Positions 34,225 to 41,444 of a stretch of DNA of 64,000 nucleotides are shown here, piece by piece. Made by a program: the position numbers and the translations under genes. Numbering within the stretch: the stretch's first letter is position 1; the number at the start of each line of letters is the position of its first letter. A model generated the notes under the pieces. That model had not been told where the DNA came from, did no database searches, and saw nothing but the letters and a program-made list of their open reading frames with translations. The DNA comes from DATBAX01 sp963723765 (GTDB lineage: Bacteria; Acidobacteriota; Terriglobia; Terriglobales; Acidobacteriaceae), in the NCBI GenBank assembly GCA_963723765.1, contig CAVRSD010000005.1:682001-746000 (forward strand). Reading direction: 5' to 3'.

Positions 34225-34707
34225 ATGTCCACAGAAACTTCGCTAACCGATTCGGCACTCCGCATCTGGAAACAGAACATCGACCGCACCGACAAATTTT
34301 TCTCTGCTCTCTCCGAGGATCAGCTTCTGCAAGAGGTCGCCCCTGGAAAGAACCGGTTGATTTATCTCTGGGGCCATCTAACCGCAGTCAACGACGCACT
34401 GCTTCCCCTTCTCGGGCTCGGCGAAAGAAGCCACCCTGAACTCGATGCCATGTTCGTAAAAAATCCAGACAGGTCATTACCGCTCACACTCTCTGGAAAA
34501 GACTTGAAACGTATCTGGGACGAAATCAACCAAACTCTCTGGACAGCGATCTCTAAGCTAACGCCCGCCGAATGGATCCAAAAACATACCACTGTGTCCG
34601 AAGAGGACTTCAAGAAAGAACCGCATCGCAACCGCTTCACCATTCTGTTGGGCAGAACAGGACATCTCGCCTACCACTCAGGACAGGCGATCCTAACCAA
34701 TCTGTAA
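34225..34707 (+). CDS. DinB-like four-helix bundle protein
   Basis: 160 residues from ATG 34225 (AAAGGA 6 bases upstream). The DinB/YfiT fold is suggested by RTDKFFSALSEDQLLQEVAP, NRLIYLWGHLTAVND and the C-terminal GRTGHLAYHSGQAILTNL, whose histidines form the metal site of the family. Members are thiol-transferases or of unknown role. It stands alone between the MITE-like element and a terminator-like hairpin. Confidence 0.82.
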   Translation: MSTETSLTDSALRIWKQNIDRTDKFFSALSEDQLLQEVAPGKNRLIYLWGHLTAVNDALLPLLGLGERSHPELDAMFVKNPDRSLPLTLSGKDLKRIWDEINQTLWTAISKLTPAEWIQKHTTVSEEDFKKEPHRNRFTILLGRTGHLAYHSGQAILTNL

Positions 34708-34740
34708 GCTAATCACACGCCAAAAATTTAACAATTTAAA

Positions 34741-34793
34741 AGGGTGCCCCGTCCTTGTCTCTTCGCTTTTTGAAGAGACAGGGCGGGGCTTTT
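34741..34793 (+). terminator. Dispersed terminator-like hairpin, copy 5 (swapped apex)
   Basis: The outer stem GCCCCGTCC / GGGCGGGGC is as in the other copies, but the apical stem is TTGTCTCTTC / GAAGAGACAG. Followed by TTTTG. Confidence 0.75.
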
Positions 34794-34839
34794 GAATTTA
34801 ATGGACGAGATGAGCTATCAACCCCGGTTATTCGGCGAG

Positions 34840-35277
34840 CTACGCCGGGCCGTTCGCGGCGGCAATCTCCCGGATTGCGCTGTGCACCGCCCGCAGCGGC
34901 ACTACGATATGAACCACGTCGTTGGCATCATTCACATCCACGACAATCGAGCCGCCCTGCTTGGCGATGAGCACATGCTCGCCGGGGTCCGTGACCTCGA
35001 CGAACACGCCATCCGGACAATCCTCCAGCGCCGGAATGGCCGCTTCGATGACCGGCATATAAGGACGCAATTTAGCCGAAGCTTCGGCCAGATGGCGATT
35101 GGGAACAAACTTCAAAGTCATCGGTACCAGCGCCGCTGGAACGACAAGGTTAATGTTCGTTCCATCCGCCTGTTTCTCGTGGACTTTGACATGCAGCATC
35201 CCTTCGCTGCACAGCATGGCGCCGCCCACGACTGCCGTTCCCATGATGCTGATTCCAACTTTCGCCAGAAGAAACAT
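34840..35277 (-). CDS. Exported hypothetical protein, paralogue of upstream gene
   Basis: 145 residues. Short hydrophobic N-terminus (LLAKVGISIMGTAVVGG), then LHVKVHEKQADGTNINLVVP, matched in the neighbour by LHVRVSSPNKNEQVRINVPL, and VHIVVPLRAVHSAI at the end. GGAGGG lies 6 bases before ATG. It is separated by 32 bases from the paralogue and probably co-transcribed. I do not recognise a named family. Confidence 0.68.
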   Translation of the reverse strand: MFLLAKVGISIMGTAVVGGAMLCSEGMLHVKVHEKQADGTNINLVVPAALVPMTLKFVPNRHLAEASAKLRPYMPVIEAAIPALEDCPDGVFVEVTDPGEHVLIAKQGGSIVVDVNDANDVVHIVVPLRAVHSAIREIAAANGPA

Positions 35278-35309
35278 TTACCGCCCTCCATCTTTAAAAT
35301 CCTCGCCAC

Positions 35310-35876
35310 TTAATCGGCAGTGCTGTTCGAATCCACCCAGATGCGAACCGATTCATCCCGGCTGGTAACTGAAACCAGAGTCACGTCTCCCGCGTTTCCC
35401 AGCGCCTTGATGGCAGCTTCAATATTGAACTGGTCGCCATCCGTATCGGATGAAAGCGCCAGCGCAACATCCCATGGGATGGTCACATCGACGTTTTCCT
35501 TGTTCTTGCTGCCCCGGTCAATCACGTGGACCACCAGTTGGCCATGCTCCTTGGCCACACGAACGTCGTTGTCGTTGTCCTGCACCGTGACAAATTCACC
35601 TTCGGGCGCGGTCTTCAGCGCATCGAAAATCATCTTCAGATTGATCGAGTCGGTCGATAAATGTCCGATGTGAACTTTGCCGTTGCGCAGCTCACCACTA
35701 TTGATGGCCGGAATCAATTTCTCGGCCAGCGATAGCGGCACATTGATGCGCACCTGTTCGTTCTTGTTGGGACTGCTGACCCTCACATGCAGGTAACGCT
35801 CGGACGCGGTCGCCACCAGCATACTTCCAGCAAAAAGCACGACGAAAAGCGGCATAGCTGTTCTGATGATTTTCAT
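35310..35876 (-). CDS. Exported hypothetical protein with tandem paralogue
   Basis: 188 residues from ATG 35876 (AGGAGGG upstream). Signal IIRTAMPLFVVLFAGSMLVA, then a repeated design of LHVRV..N..QVRINVPLSLA, VRVAKEHGQLVVHVID and VDVTIPWDVALALSS. The last two resemble VEVTDPGEHVLIAKQGGSIV and HIVVPLRAVHSA in the downstream gene. The N-terminal half therefore appears duplicated as a separate gene. Function unknown; likely periplasmic. Confidence 0.68.
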   Translation of the reverse strand: MKIIRTAMPLFVVLFAGSMLVATASERYLHVRVSSPNKNEQVRINVPLSLAEKLIPAINSGELRNGKVHIGHLSTDSINLKMIFDALKTAPEGEFVTVQDNDNDVRVAKEHGQLVVHVIDRGSKNKENVDVTIPWDVALALSSDTDGDQFNIEAAIKALGNAGDVTLVSVTSRDESVRIWVDSNSTAD

Positions 35877-36129
35877 GTTCGATAACCCTCCTGGGGCTGA
35901 TTCCCGGTGTAGATCAAAGAGGCAGATCGGAGAGATTCCCGTCTGCAGAAGCTCCGGCCAATTCACTGGAGGAAGTTACGAGGGCAGGCCAAAAGAAGTT
36001 CCATCTTTAATTCTTTCGGACGGACTGAGGAACGAACCACCTTAATTCCGAGCAAGTATGACCTCAACCAATAAGGCTGCTTAGAATTCGACGAATACAT
36101 CCTTTATTTTCTGTTATTTGCAACTTGCA
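35877..36129. other. Spacer upstream of exported pair
   Basis: Only the ribosome site near 35885 is nameable. Confidence 0.3.
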
Positions 36130-36160
36130 GGAAAGGGCGAGCTCCAGGCCCGCCCTTTCC
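36130..36160 (-). terminator. Hairpin after the beta-helix gene
   Basis: GGAAAGGGCG ... CGCCCTTTCC, an 11-base loop, 10 bases past the stop. There is no T run, so it may be a REP-like element or a weak terminator. Confidence 0.45.
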
Positions 36161-36170
36161 GGCATTACAC

Positions 36171-37730
36171 CTAGTTGCAGGTGGTTGCAGCCGAGTTCAA
36201 TACGGTATTGGGAAGAAAAACATCGCTCGCCGCCGCGTTGCCCTCGGAGATTCCGCAGCTGGCTTCGTTGATGGTGTTCTTGGTCACGTTATTTCCACCG
36301 CCGGAAGAATCGTTGATGGAAATTGCGTTGGCACTGGTGTTGACCAGGGTGTTGGTCTGCACCACAACACTGGTCGCGGAATTCAGACTGATCGCAGTCT
36401 GGGTTGAGTTGATGTTGTTTCCGCTGACCTTCAGGCTAGGGCCGGCACCTTGGAGAGAGATTCCACCATTCGTCTGGGAAATAGTATTGCCCGAGATGGT
36501 GCCACTCAGGTTTGCGCCGAAGCCAATGCCCAGGCCGTTGATGGAGTGAATGCTGTTCCCCTCAACCGTGAGGGTCGAGGCAGATCCGGATCCGTTCTCA
36601 GCGTAAATCGCGGCCCCCTGGGGTGAGCTGCATGCATTGCCGGTATTGCGGACAACTGAGTTAGTCACCTTGCCGGACGATGCCGCCGAGGCACTGAGAT
36701 ACACAATGCCTGCGCTCGCACCACTTGGACAACTACTGCCGTTGCCATCCACCGTGAGGCCTGAAATGTTGACGGGCCCCGCATCCTGAACCATAATCTG
36801 GGCAAAGATTGGAAATCCACTCACCGGGCCTGTGCCGTTTTGATTGAGACCGGACAAGGGCTGCGTGATCAGCACTAACTGATCGGTGCCGTTCGCCACT
36901 CCTTCCAGCGTAAGCGGAGCGGTGATCGTCAATTGTTCGGCGTAGGTGCCGGGGCAGACTTGAATGATTGCCCCCGACGGCACCGCGTTCACCGCCGACT
37001 GAATGGAGCTGTAAGAGGGTCGCTTGACCATGCAGGTGCCAACCTGGACCGTCTTCGAGGTGGTCTTTTGCACACTCCACCAGAATTCAAAATCAACCGA
37101 CGTGTTAAACACAGTTGTAGGATTTCCGCCATTGTTGGCGGTGTAGAAATCCAGGAGATTGGTGCCGCTGCCAAGGTTCCCCGAGGTACCGTCCCAGGTC
37201 TCAAATTCAAAAGTGCCCTGGAAAGAGCCGCCACTGACCACCTGATAGAGAGGATCGGTACCTTCCCCGCCGACGCCGAGAGCGCCCTTCGTCGTAGTCT
37301 CACCAACCAGGAATCCTGCGCCCATAAAACCAATGTTGAATCCTTCGTCGGGCTGCACTTGCACGACCAGTTGAGTCGCAGTGCTGACCGTCTCGCTGGT
37401 GATGGTGTTGGTGAAGGTCCAGGGTTGGCTGGAGACGAAGGTGATGATCCCCGTGCTTGGATTGTAGGAGTTAAACGTCATGTTGCCAGGACTGGCGATG
37501 TTGGATTGCGCAACATTAGCAACGAAGTTGACGCCCCAATAGAGACTCACATAGTCCAGATCATTGAAGGCGTTATAGGAATAAGTCGCTCCACCGTTGA
37601 CGTACGATGTGCCGCTCGGAGCGACAACTACGCCACCCGGCGGCGTGTATCCCATGGTGTAAGTGGCCGACCAGCACGGAATGGATGCAGCAAAAGCCAA
37701 CAGAAACACGCACAAACTAAACTTTTTCAT
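36171..37730 (-). CDS. Secreted right-handed beta-helix (PbH1-repeat) protein
   Basis: 519 residues with signal FSLCVFLLAFAASIPCWSA. Residues about 25-235 form a beta-rich domain unique here (YVSLYWGVNFVANVAQSNIA). Residues about 240-519 are a NosD-like parallel beta-helix that begins SYSSIQSAVNAVPSGAIIQV, CPGTYAEQLTI, with rungs such as LTVEGNSIHSINGLGIGF, GTISGNTISQTNGGISLQ, LKVSGNNINSTQTAISLN and VVVQTNTLVNTSANAISI. Such folds bind or cut polysaccharide, but no catalytic acids can be chosen. AAGGAG lies 6 bases before ATG. Confidence 0.85.
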   Translation of the reverse strand: MKKFSLCVFLLAFAASIPCWSATYTMGYTPPGGVVVAPSGTSYVNGGATYSYNAFNDLDYVSLYWGVNFVANVAQSNIASPGNMTFNSYNPSTGIITFVSSQPWTFTNTITSETVSTATQLVVQVQPDEGFNIGFMGAGFLVGETTTKGALGVGGEGTDPLYQVVSGGSFQGTFEFETWDGTSGNLGSGTNLLDFYTANNGGNPTTVFNTSVDFEFWWSVQKTTSKTVQVGTCMVKRPSYSSIQSAVNAVPSGAIIQVCPGTYAEQLTITAPLTLEGVANGTDQLVLITQPLSGLNQNGTGPVSGFPIFAQIMVQDAGPVNISGLTVDGNGSSCPSGASAGIVYLSASAASSGKVTNSVVRNTGNACSSPQGAAIYAENGSGSASTLTVEGNSIHSINGLGIGFGANLSGTISGNTISQTNGGISLQGAGPSLKVSGNNINSTQTAISLNSATSVVVQTNTLVNTSANAISINDSSGGGNNVTKNTINEASCGISEGNAAASDVFLPNTVLNSAATTCN

Positions 37731-38098
37731 CGCGATCTCCTTATGTCACAGATTTTCCTCCCCCAACATCGAAAACGGCATGCAGTCTACACCCATTTCA
37801 CCGCTCGGAACATTGTGAATTCTTTCTTATCTCAAAGCGCGGGCGTTTGGCCCATTCAATCCCGATCTTGGCTTGAGTGGGGCAGTTCTCGGCAGCAGTC
37901 CGGGCGGCGGGCTCATCCTTCCCTGATTGGGAAAGGGTGGAAACCGCGAGCGCCGGGAGCTTGTTTCTTTTGGATTGATCCGAATCCAACGTCTATCGAT
38001 CTCCGCAAAAGCGTTTTTCCCAAAACGGGAATTTCTCCTAACTCCAACACCGATGCGACTTCCGACATTTCTGTACATACATTCCGGTAAGTACAAAA
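37731..38098. other. Gene-free stretch
   Basis: No supported reading frame; contains CGTTTTTCCCAAAACG near 38012. Ends at the palindrome pair. Confidence 0.3.
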
Positions 38099-38149
38099 TG
38101 TTCCCCGGGGAACATAAGTGCGATTTGTGCAAGTGTTCCCCGGGGAACA
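38099..38149. repeat. Pair of TGTTCCCCGGGGAACA palindromes, locus 2
   Basis: Perfect copies at 38099-38114 and 38134-38149, 35 bp apart. The intervening ATTTGTGCAAG matches TTGCACAAAT of locus 1 in reverse, and GTACAAAATGTT matches its right flank, so the loci are inverted copies of one module. It lies just past the rpiA 3' end. Confidence 0.75.
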
Positions 38150-38193
38150 CATCTCCATTTTGTAAGGACGCCCAGAGGCAAACCGCTCCCCAA

Positions 38194-38889
38194 TCAGCGG
38201 CGCAGGGCCAGCACGTTCCCATTCTTGGCGATCAGGGCCACGCTGGCCAGGTTGATGAATAGGCCATGCTCGACCACGCCGGGCATGTCGCTGAGCTGGC
38301 GGGCCAGGGCGGGCGGGTCGGGGATCTGGCCGAAGGAGCAATCGAGGATGTGATGGCCCTCGTCGGTGACGAATGGTTTGCCCGAGGCGTCCATGCGCAG
38401 ACGGACCGACGCGCCCAGCGCGCTGATCTTTTTTCCCAGCAAGACTTGCGCGAAGGGAATGACCTCGACCGGCAGAGGAAATTTTCCCAGCATCGCGACC
38501 TGCTTGCTGGAGTCGCCCACGACAATCATCTGCCGCGACGCGGAGGCAATAATTTTTTCCCGCAGCAGCGCCCCCCCGCCGCCTTTGATCAAGTGCAATT
38601 GAGGATCGATCTCATCGGCGCCATCAATGGTGATGTCGATCTGCTGAATGTCATCGAGCGTCAGCAGTGGAATGCCCAAGCGCTCAGCCAGCTCTTTGGT
38701 ATGCACGGAGGTAGGCACGCCGTGAATTTTAAGTCCCGCCTTCACCCCGGCTCCCAGCAAACGCACGGCACGCACGGCGGTCGAGCCCGTCCCCAAGCCC
38801 ACGATCTGGCCGTCGTGAACGAACTGCAGGCTGGCGTGCGCGGCCGCTTCTTTTTCCGCGTCTTTTTCTTTTTGTGAGAGATCACTCAT
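38194..38889 (-). CDS. rpiA: Ribose-5-phosphate isomerase A
   Basis: About 231 residues. The RpiA signatures are complete: GQIVGLGTGSTAVRAVRLLG, ITIDGADEIDPQLHLIKGGG and ALLREKIIASAS, with FGQIPDPPALARQLSDMPGV and VEHGLFINLA. It interconverts ribose-5-phosphate and ribulose-5-phosphate in the pentose phosphate pathway. ATG 38889 follows the stop of the membrane-protein gene by 7 bases; the in-frame extension to 38934 lies inside that gene. No strong ribosome site is seen, which suggests coupling to the upstream gene. Confidence 0.93.
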   Translation of the reverse strand: MSDLSQKEKDAEKEAAAHASLQFVHDGQIVGLGTGSTAVRAVRLLGAGVKAGLKIHGVPTSVHTKELAERLGIPLLTLDDIQQIDITIDGADEIDPQLHLIKGGGGALLREKIIASASRQMIVVGDSSKQVAMLGKFPLPVEVIPFAQVLLGKKISALGASVRLRMDASGKPFVTDEGHHILDCSFGQIPDPPALARQLSDMPGVVEHGLFINLASVALIAKNGNVLALRR

Positions 38890-38896
38890 AGGAAAA

Positions 38897-39295
38897 TTAC
38901 TTGGGGGCGATGCGGTCCCTGCGGAAGATATCAAGGATCAGCGCGCCGCTGACCGCGAAACTCCCGACCGCACCCAGAGCCATCACCTGAGACGCCTGCT
39001 CGCTCAACTTAAGGCTGTCCGCAAACAATGCGGCCAAAGCAAACAGGATGCCCAAAGCGTTCAGCCAAATAGGCGGATGCACCACCGGCGTCTTCTCGCG
39101 ATTGCGCAGCCACAACTGGAGCAGCACAGCGGCGAATCCAATGGCAGCCACGACTACCACGGCGCGAAGGCTGTAGAAGGCGCTGCGCTTGGTGTAGATC
39201 ACCACCAACGCCAGCACACCACAGAGCAGGCCGGAGGCGATCACCGTCCCGCGGCGCGGTTTGGTTGCAGCGTGGATGGTTTCTGGTTCGGGCAT
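38897..39295 (-). CDS. Small integral membrane protein upstream of rpiA
   Basis: About 132 residues with four hydrophobic segments: VIASGLLCGVLALVVIY, LRAVVVVAAIGFAAVLLQLW, IWLNALGILFALAALFAD, VMALGAVGSFAVSGALIL. ATG 39295 is preferred; the upstream extension overlaps the regulator gene. No family recognised. Its stop is 7 bases before rpiA. Confidence 0.62.
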   Translation of the reverse strand: MPEPETIHAATKPRRGTVIASGLLCGVLALVVIYTKRSAFYSLRAVVVVAAIGFAAVLLQLWLRNREKTPVVHPPIWLNALGILFALAALFADSLKLSEQASQVMALGAVGSFAVSGALILDIFRRDRIAPK

Positions 39296-39392
39296 TTTGT
39301 TTTGCTGGTCTGTCCTCGGACGCGAAAGCACATTGTAGACAGGTTGGGCCACCGGTTGCGAGTGCTGAATTTGAAAACCGTGGCGGGGATGT

Positions 39393-40109
39393 TCAAATCC
39401 CGCCTCCGGCCACCCATTCCGCCTCGCGATGGCCGCCATGGCTGACGGCATAAAGCACCAGTTCCACCCGGCTCGAAATCCCCAGCTTGTCGAAAATGCG
39501 AAAGAGATACTTCTTGACCGTGTGTTCGCTCAGGCTGAGTTCGTGGGCAACCTGGCGATTACTCAATCCGTCAGCCACCAGGGCGACCACCTGTTCCTCG
39601 CGCGGGGTAAGAAGCTTGGCCCCGCGAGCATTCATCATGCGCAGCGAAGGCACCTGCGTCACAACTTCGAGCAGGAATTGCAGCTGCTCGCTGTTGGCCC
39701 ACACTTGTCCCTGATGCACGCTCTGAATGCAGCGGCAGAGCAGGCGAAACGAATCCGAGGAAAAACTAAACAGACCTTTCGCGCCGGAGCGAAAAGCGTT
39801 GGCCACCACCTGGCGGTCGTAGGATTCAAGCAGCAATATCTTGGCAATCTTGGGATTCGCCAGATGCAGGCGGCGCACCAAAGACATGTTCTCCCAACTG
39901 TCACGGGGATGATCGGCGTTCATGATTGCGACATGTACGGGCGACGAACCAGCAATGGCTAGGATCGCGTCAATTTCCATGTCGCAGGAGACGATGTGGA
40001 ATTCGGGCCGGCGGCGGAGGGCGTTGACCAGAAGCTTGCATTGCATTTGATTGGAATCGGCGACAAGTACACCAATGGAACCAGGGAAAGTGGCGGGTTT
40101 CGATCTCAT
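39393..40109 (-). CDS. LuxR-type response regulator with atypical receiver
   Basis: 238 residues. The N-terminal receiver-like domain (IGVLVADSNQMQCKLLVNAL) has Asp in VAIMNADHPRD at the position where a phospho-acceptor would stand, but in an unusual context. The conserved Lys region reads AFRSGAKGLFSF. The C-terminal LuxR HTH is LTPREEQVVALVADGLSNRQ, then VAHELSLSEHTVKKYLFRIF. It is transcribed away from the polysaccharide operon and lies about 500 bases from its first gene, so it may control it. No kinase is adjacent. Confidence 0.88.
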   Translation of the reverse strand: MRSKPATFPGSIGVLVADSNQMQCKLLVNALRRRPEFHIVSCDMEIDAILAIAGSSPVHVAIMNADHPRDSWENMSLVRRLHLANPKIAKILLLESYDRQVVANAFRSGAKGLFSFSSDSFRLLCRCIQSVHQGQVWANSEQLQFLLEVVTQVPSLRMMNARGAKLLTPREEQVVALVADGLSNRQVAHELSLSEHTVKKYLFRIFDKLGISSRVELVLYAVSHGGHREAEWVAGGGI

Positions 40110-40516
40110 AGGCTTTCACGAAGGTGAACCTCTTGCTTAGTAAGTTCCTGAATGATAGGGGCTGGTACCGTGAAAGCTTTGTGACATCTCGACATGCTGA
40201 TGGTTCAAGAAGGGTGTGGAAAACTCGCGCAAAACCGCGTAGAGGCGATCTATTCCCGATTCCGGAATTCCTCGTAAGCGATTGACCCAGGTGTATTAGC
40301 GAGAATTCGACCACGAATTACTCTTCACCCGACAAGAAGTTGAGGACTTTGGCAAGTCTACTTTTGTATCCACCCCTAAAGTGGACTCCAGGAACGATCG
40401 GGCATTTCTGAGCGTCAACGTGCGAAGTTCGAAATCACTCCACAGGCGTGGCGAACCGCCTATTTCCAGAGATGCAGGATCATGCGCGCTGACTACCTAC
40501 CTTTGTGGACAGTACG
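40110..40516. other. Leader/promoter region of the polysaccharide operon
   Basis: Divergent control region. It contains the palindrome ATTCCGGAAT at 40259-40268. No confident promoter boxes. Confidence 0.35.
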
Positions 40517-40567
40517 TTCCATGTCTTGTTGGGGGAAGCGGTTGCAGATAGGTTGCAAGACATGGAA
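40517..40567 (+). promoter_or_regulatory. Leader hairpin upstream of polysaccharide operon
   Basis: A perfect 12-bp inverted repeat TTCCATGTCTTG (40517-40528) and CAAGACATGGAA (40556-40567) with a 27-base G-rich loop, ending 43 bases before the first gene. It is not followed by a T run. It could be a protein site or the RNA target of the NusG-like protein encoded in the operon. Confidence 0.5.
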
Positions 40568-40610
40568 ATGGAAGGGCGATCAAGGATTCGGAAAAAGGGT
40601 TTGTGAAGAG

Positions 40611-41387
40611 ATGAAGCACGCAATGACCTATGGAGTTTTTGCTCTTGCCTGTTGCCTGATGCAGCAGGTTTTGGTGGTGGCCGCGGCCCAGGATTCTCAG
40701 ATCAGGGTCTCTGTGGAATCTTTGGCTGCGGCGAAAACCACGAGGTCCGGTTCAGCGGACGGCGCATTAACGGAGTCTTCCTCAAAAAATGAAGCGGGGA
40801 GTCCAGCCGTGACGGGCGATCGCCATCCGCTGTACCGGCTACGCAAGAGCGATGTCATCGAGATCAGTTTCACCTTTGCTCCCGAGTTCGACCAGAACGT
40901 TAGCGTGCAGCCCGATGGGTTCATCACGCTCAAAGGCGTGGAGCAAATCTATGTCGAGGGTACGACCGTCCCGGCATTGAGAGAAATATTGCGCAAAGCG
41001 TACGAGGGTACGCTGCATGATCCCGAAGTGACGATTGCGCTCAAGGATTTTGACAAGCCCTACTTTATCGCCACCGGACAGATCACCCATCCCGGAAAGT
41101 ACGAGCTGCGGGATGACATCACGGTGACGGAGGCCATCGCAATCGCGGGAGGCTTCAACGAACAGGCGAAACACTCGCAAGTCGTGCTGTTTCGGCGAGT
41201 TTCCGATGACGTCGTGGAGTCGCGATTGCTGGACGTGAAAGCGATGATGAAATCACGAGATCTTAAAGAAGACATTCACTTAAAGGCGGGGGACATGGTG
41301 TTTGTGCCACAAAACACGATCTCCAAGATACGCAGATACCTGCCGACATCGAGTCTGGGCTCGTATATGAGCCTGGGGCAAATTTAG
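40611..41387 (+). CDS. Wza-like polysaccharide export protein
   Basis: About 258 residues. Signal FALACCLMQQVLVVAAAQ, then the poly-export domain: HPLYRLRKSDVIEISFTFAP, VSVQPDGFITLKGVEQIYVE and LREILRKAYEGTLHDPEVTI. One SLBB domain follows: YFIATGQITHPGKYELRDDI and VTEAIAIAGGFNEQAKHSQV. It forms the outer-membrane/periplasmic channel for exported polysaccharide. ATG 40611 gives the signal peptide; the frame is open back to 40482. First gene of the operon, followed by the chain-length regulator. Confidence 0.88.
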   Translation: MKHAMTYGVFALACCLMQQVLVVAAAQDSQIRVSVESLAAAKTTRSGSADGALTESSSKNEAGSPAVTGDRHPLYRLRKSDVIEISFTFAPEFDQNVSVQPDGFITLKGVEQIYVEGTTVPALREILRKAYEGTLHDPEVTIALKDFDKPYFIATGQITHPGKYELRDDITVTEAIAIAGGFNEQAKHSQVVLFRRVSDDVVESRLLDVKAMMKSRDLKEDIHLKAGDMVFVPQNTISKIRRYLPTSSLGSYMSLGQI

Positions 41388-41444
41388 AAGTCACCTTGTG
41401 AAGGCGAGGAACCATGGTGCGCCTGATTGTTTCGAAAAGCCTTT

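Noticed and set aside
40529..40555. Possible sigma-54 promoter (GG and TTGC 10 bases apart)
   Set aside because: Only the GG and GC match; the TGGCAC part is absent and the sequence is the loop of the leader hairpin.
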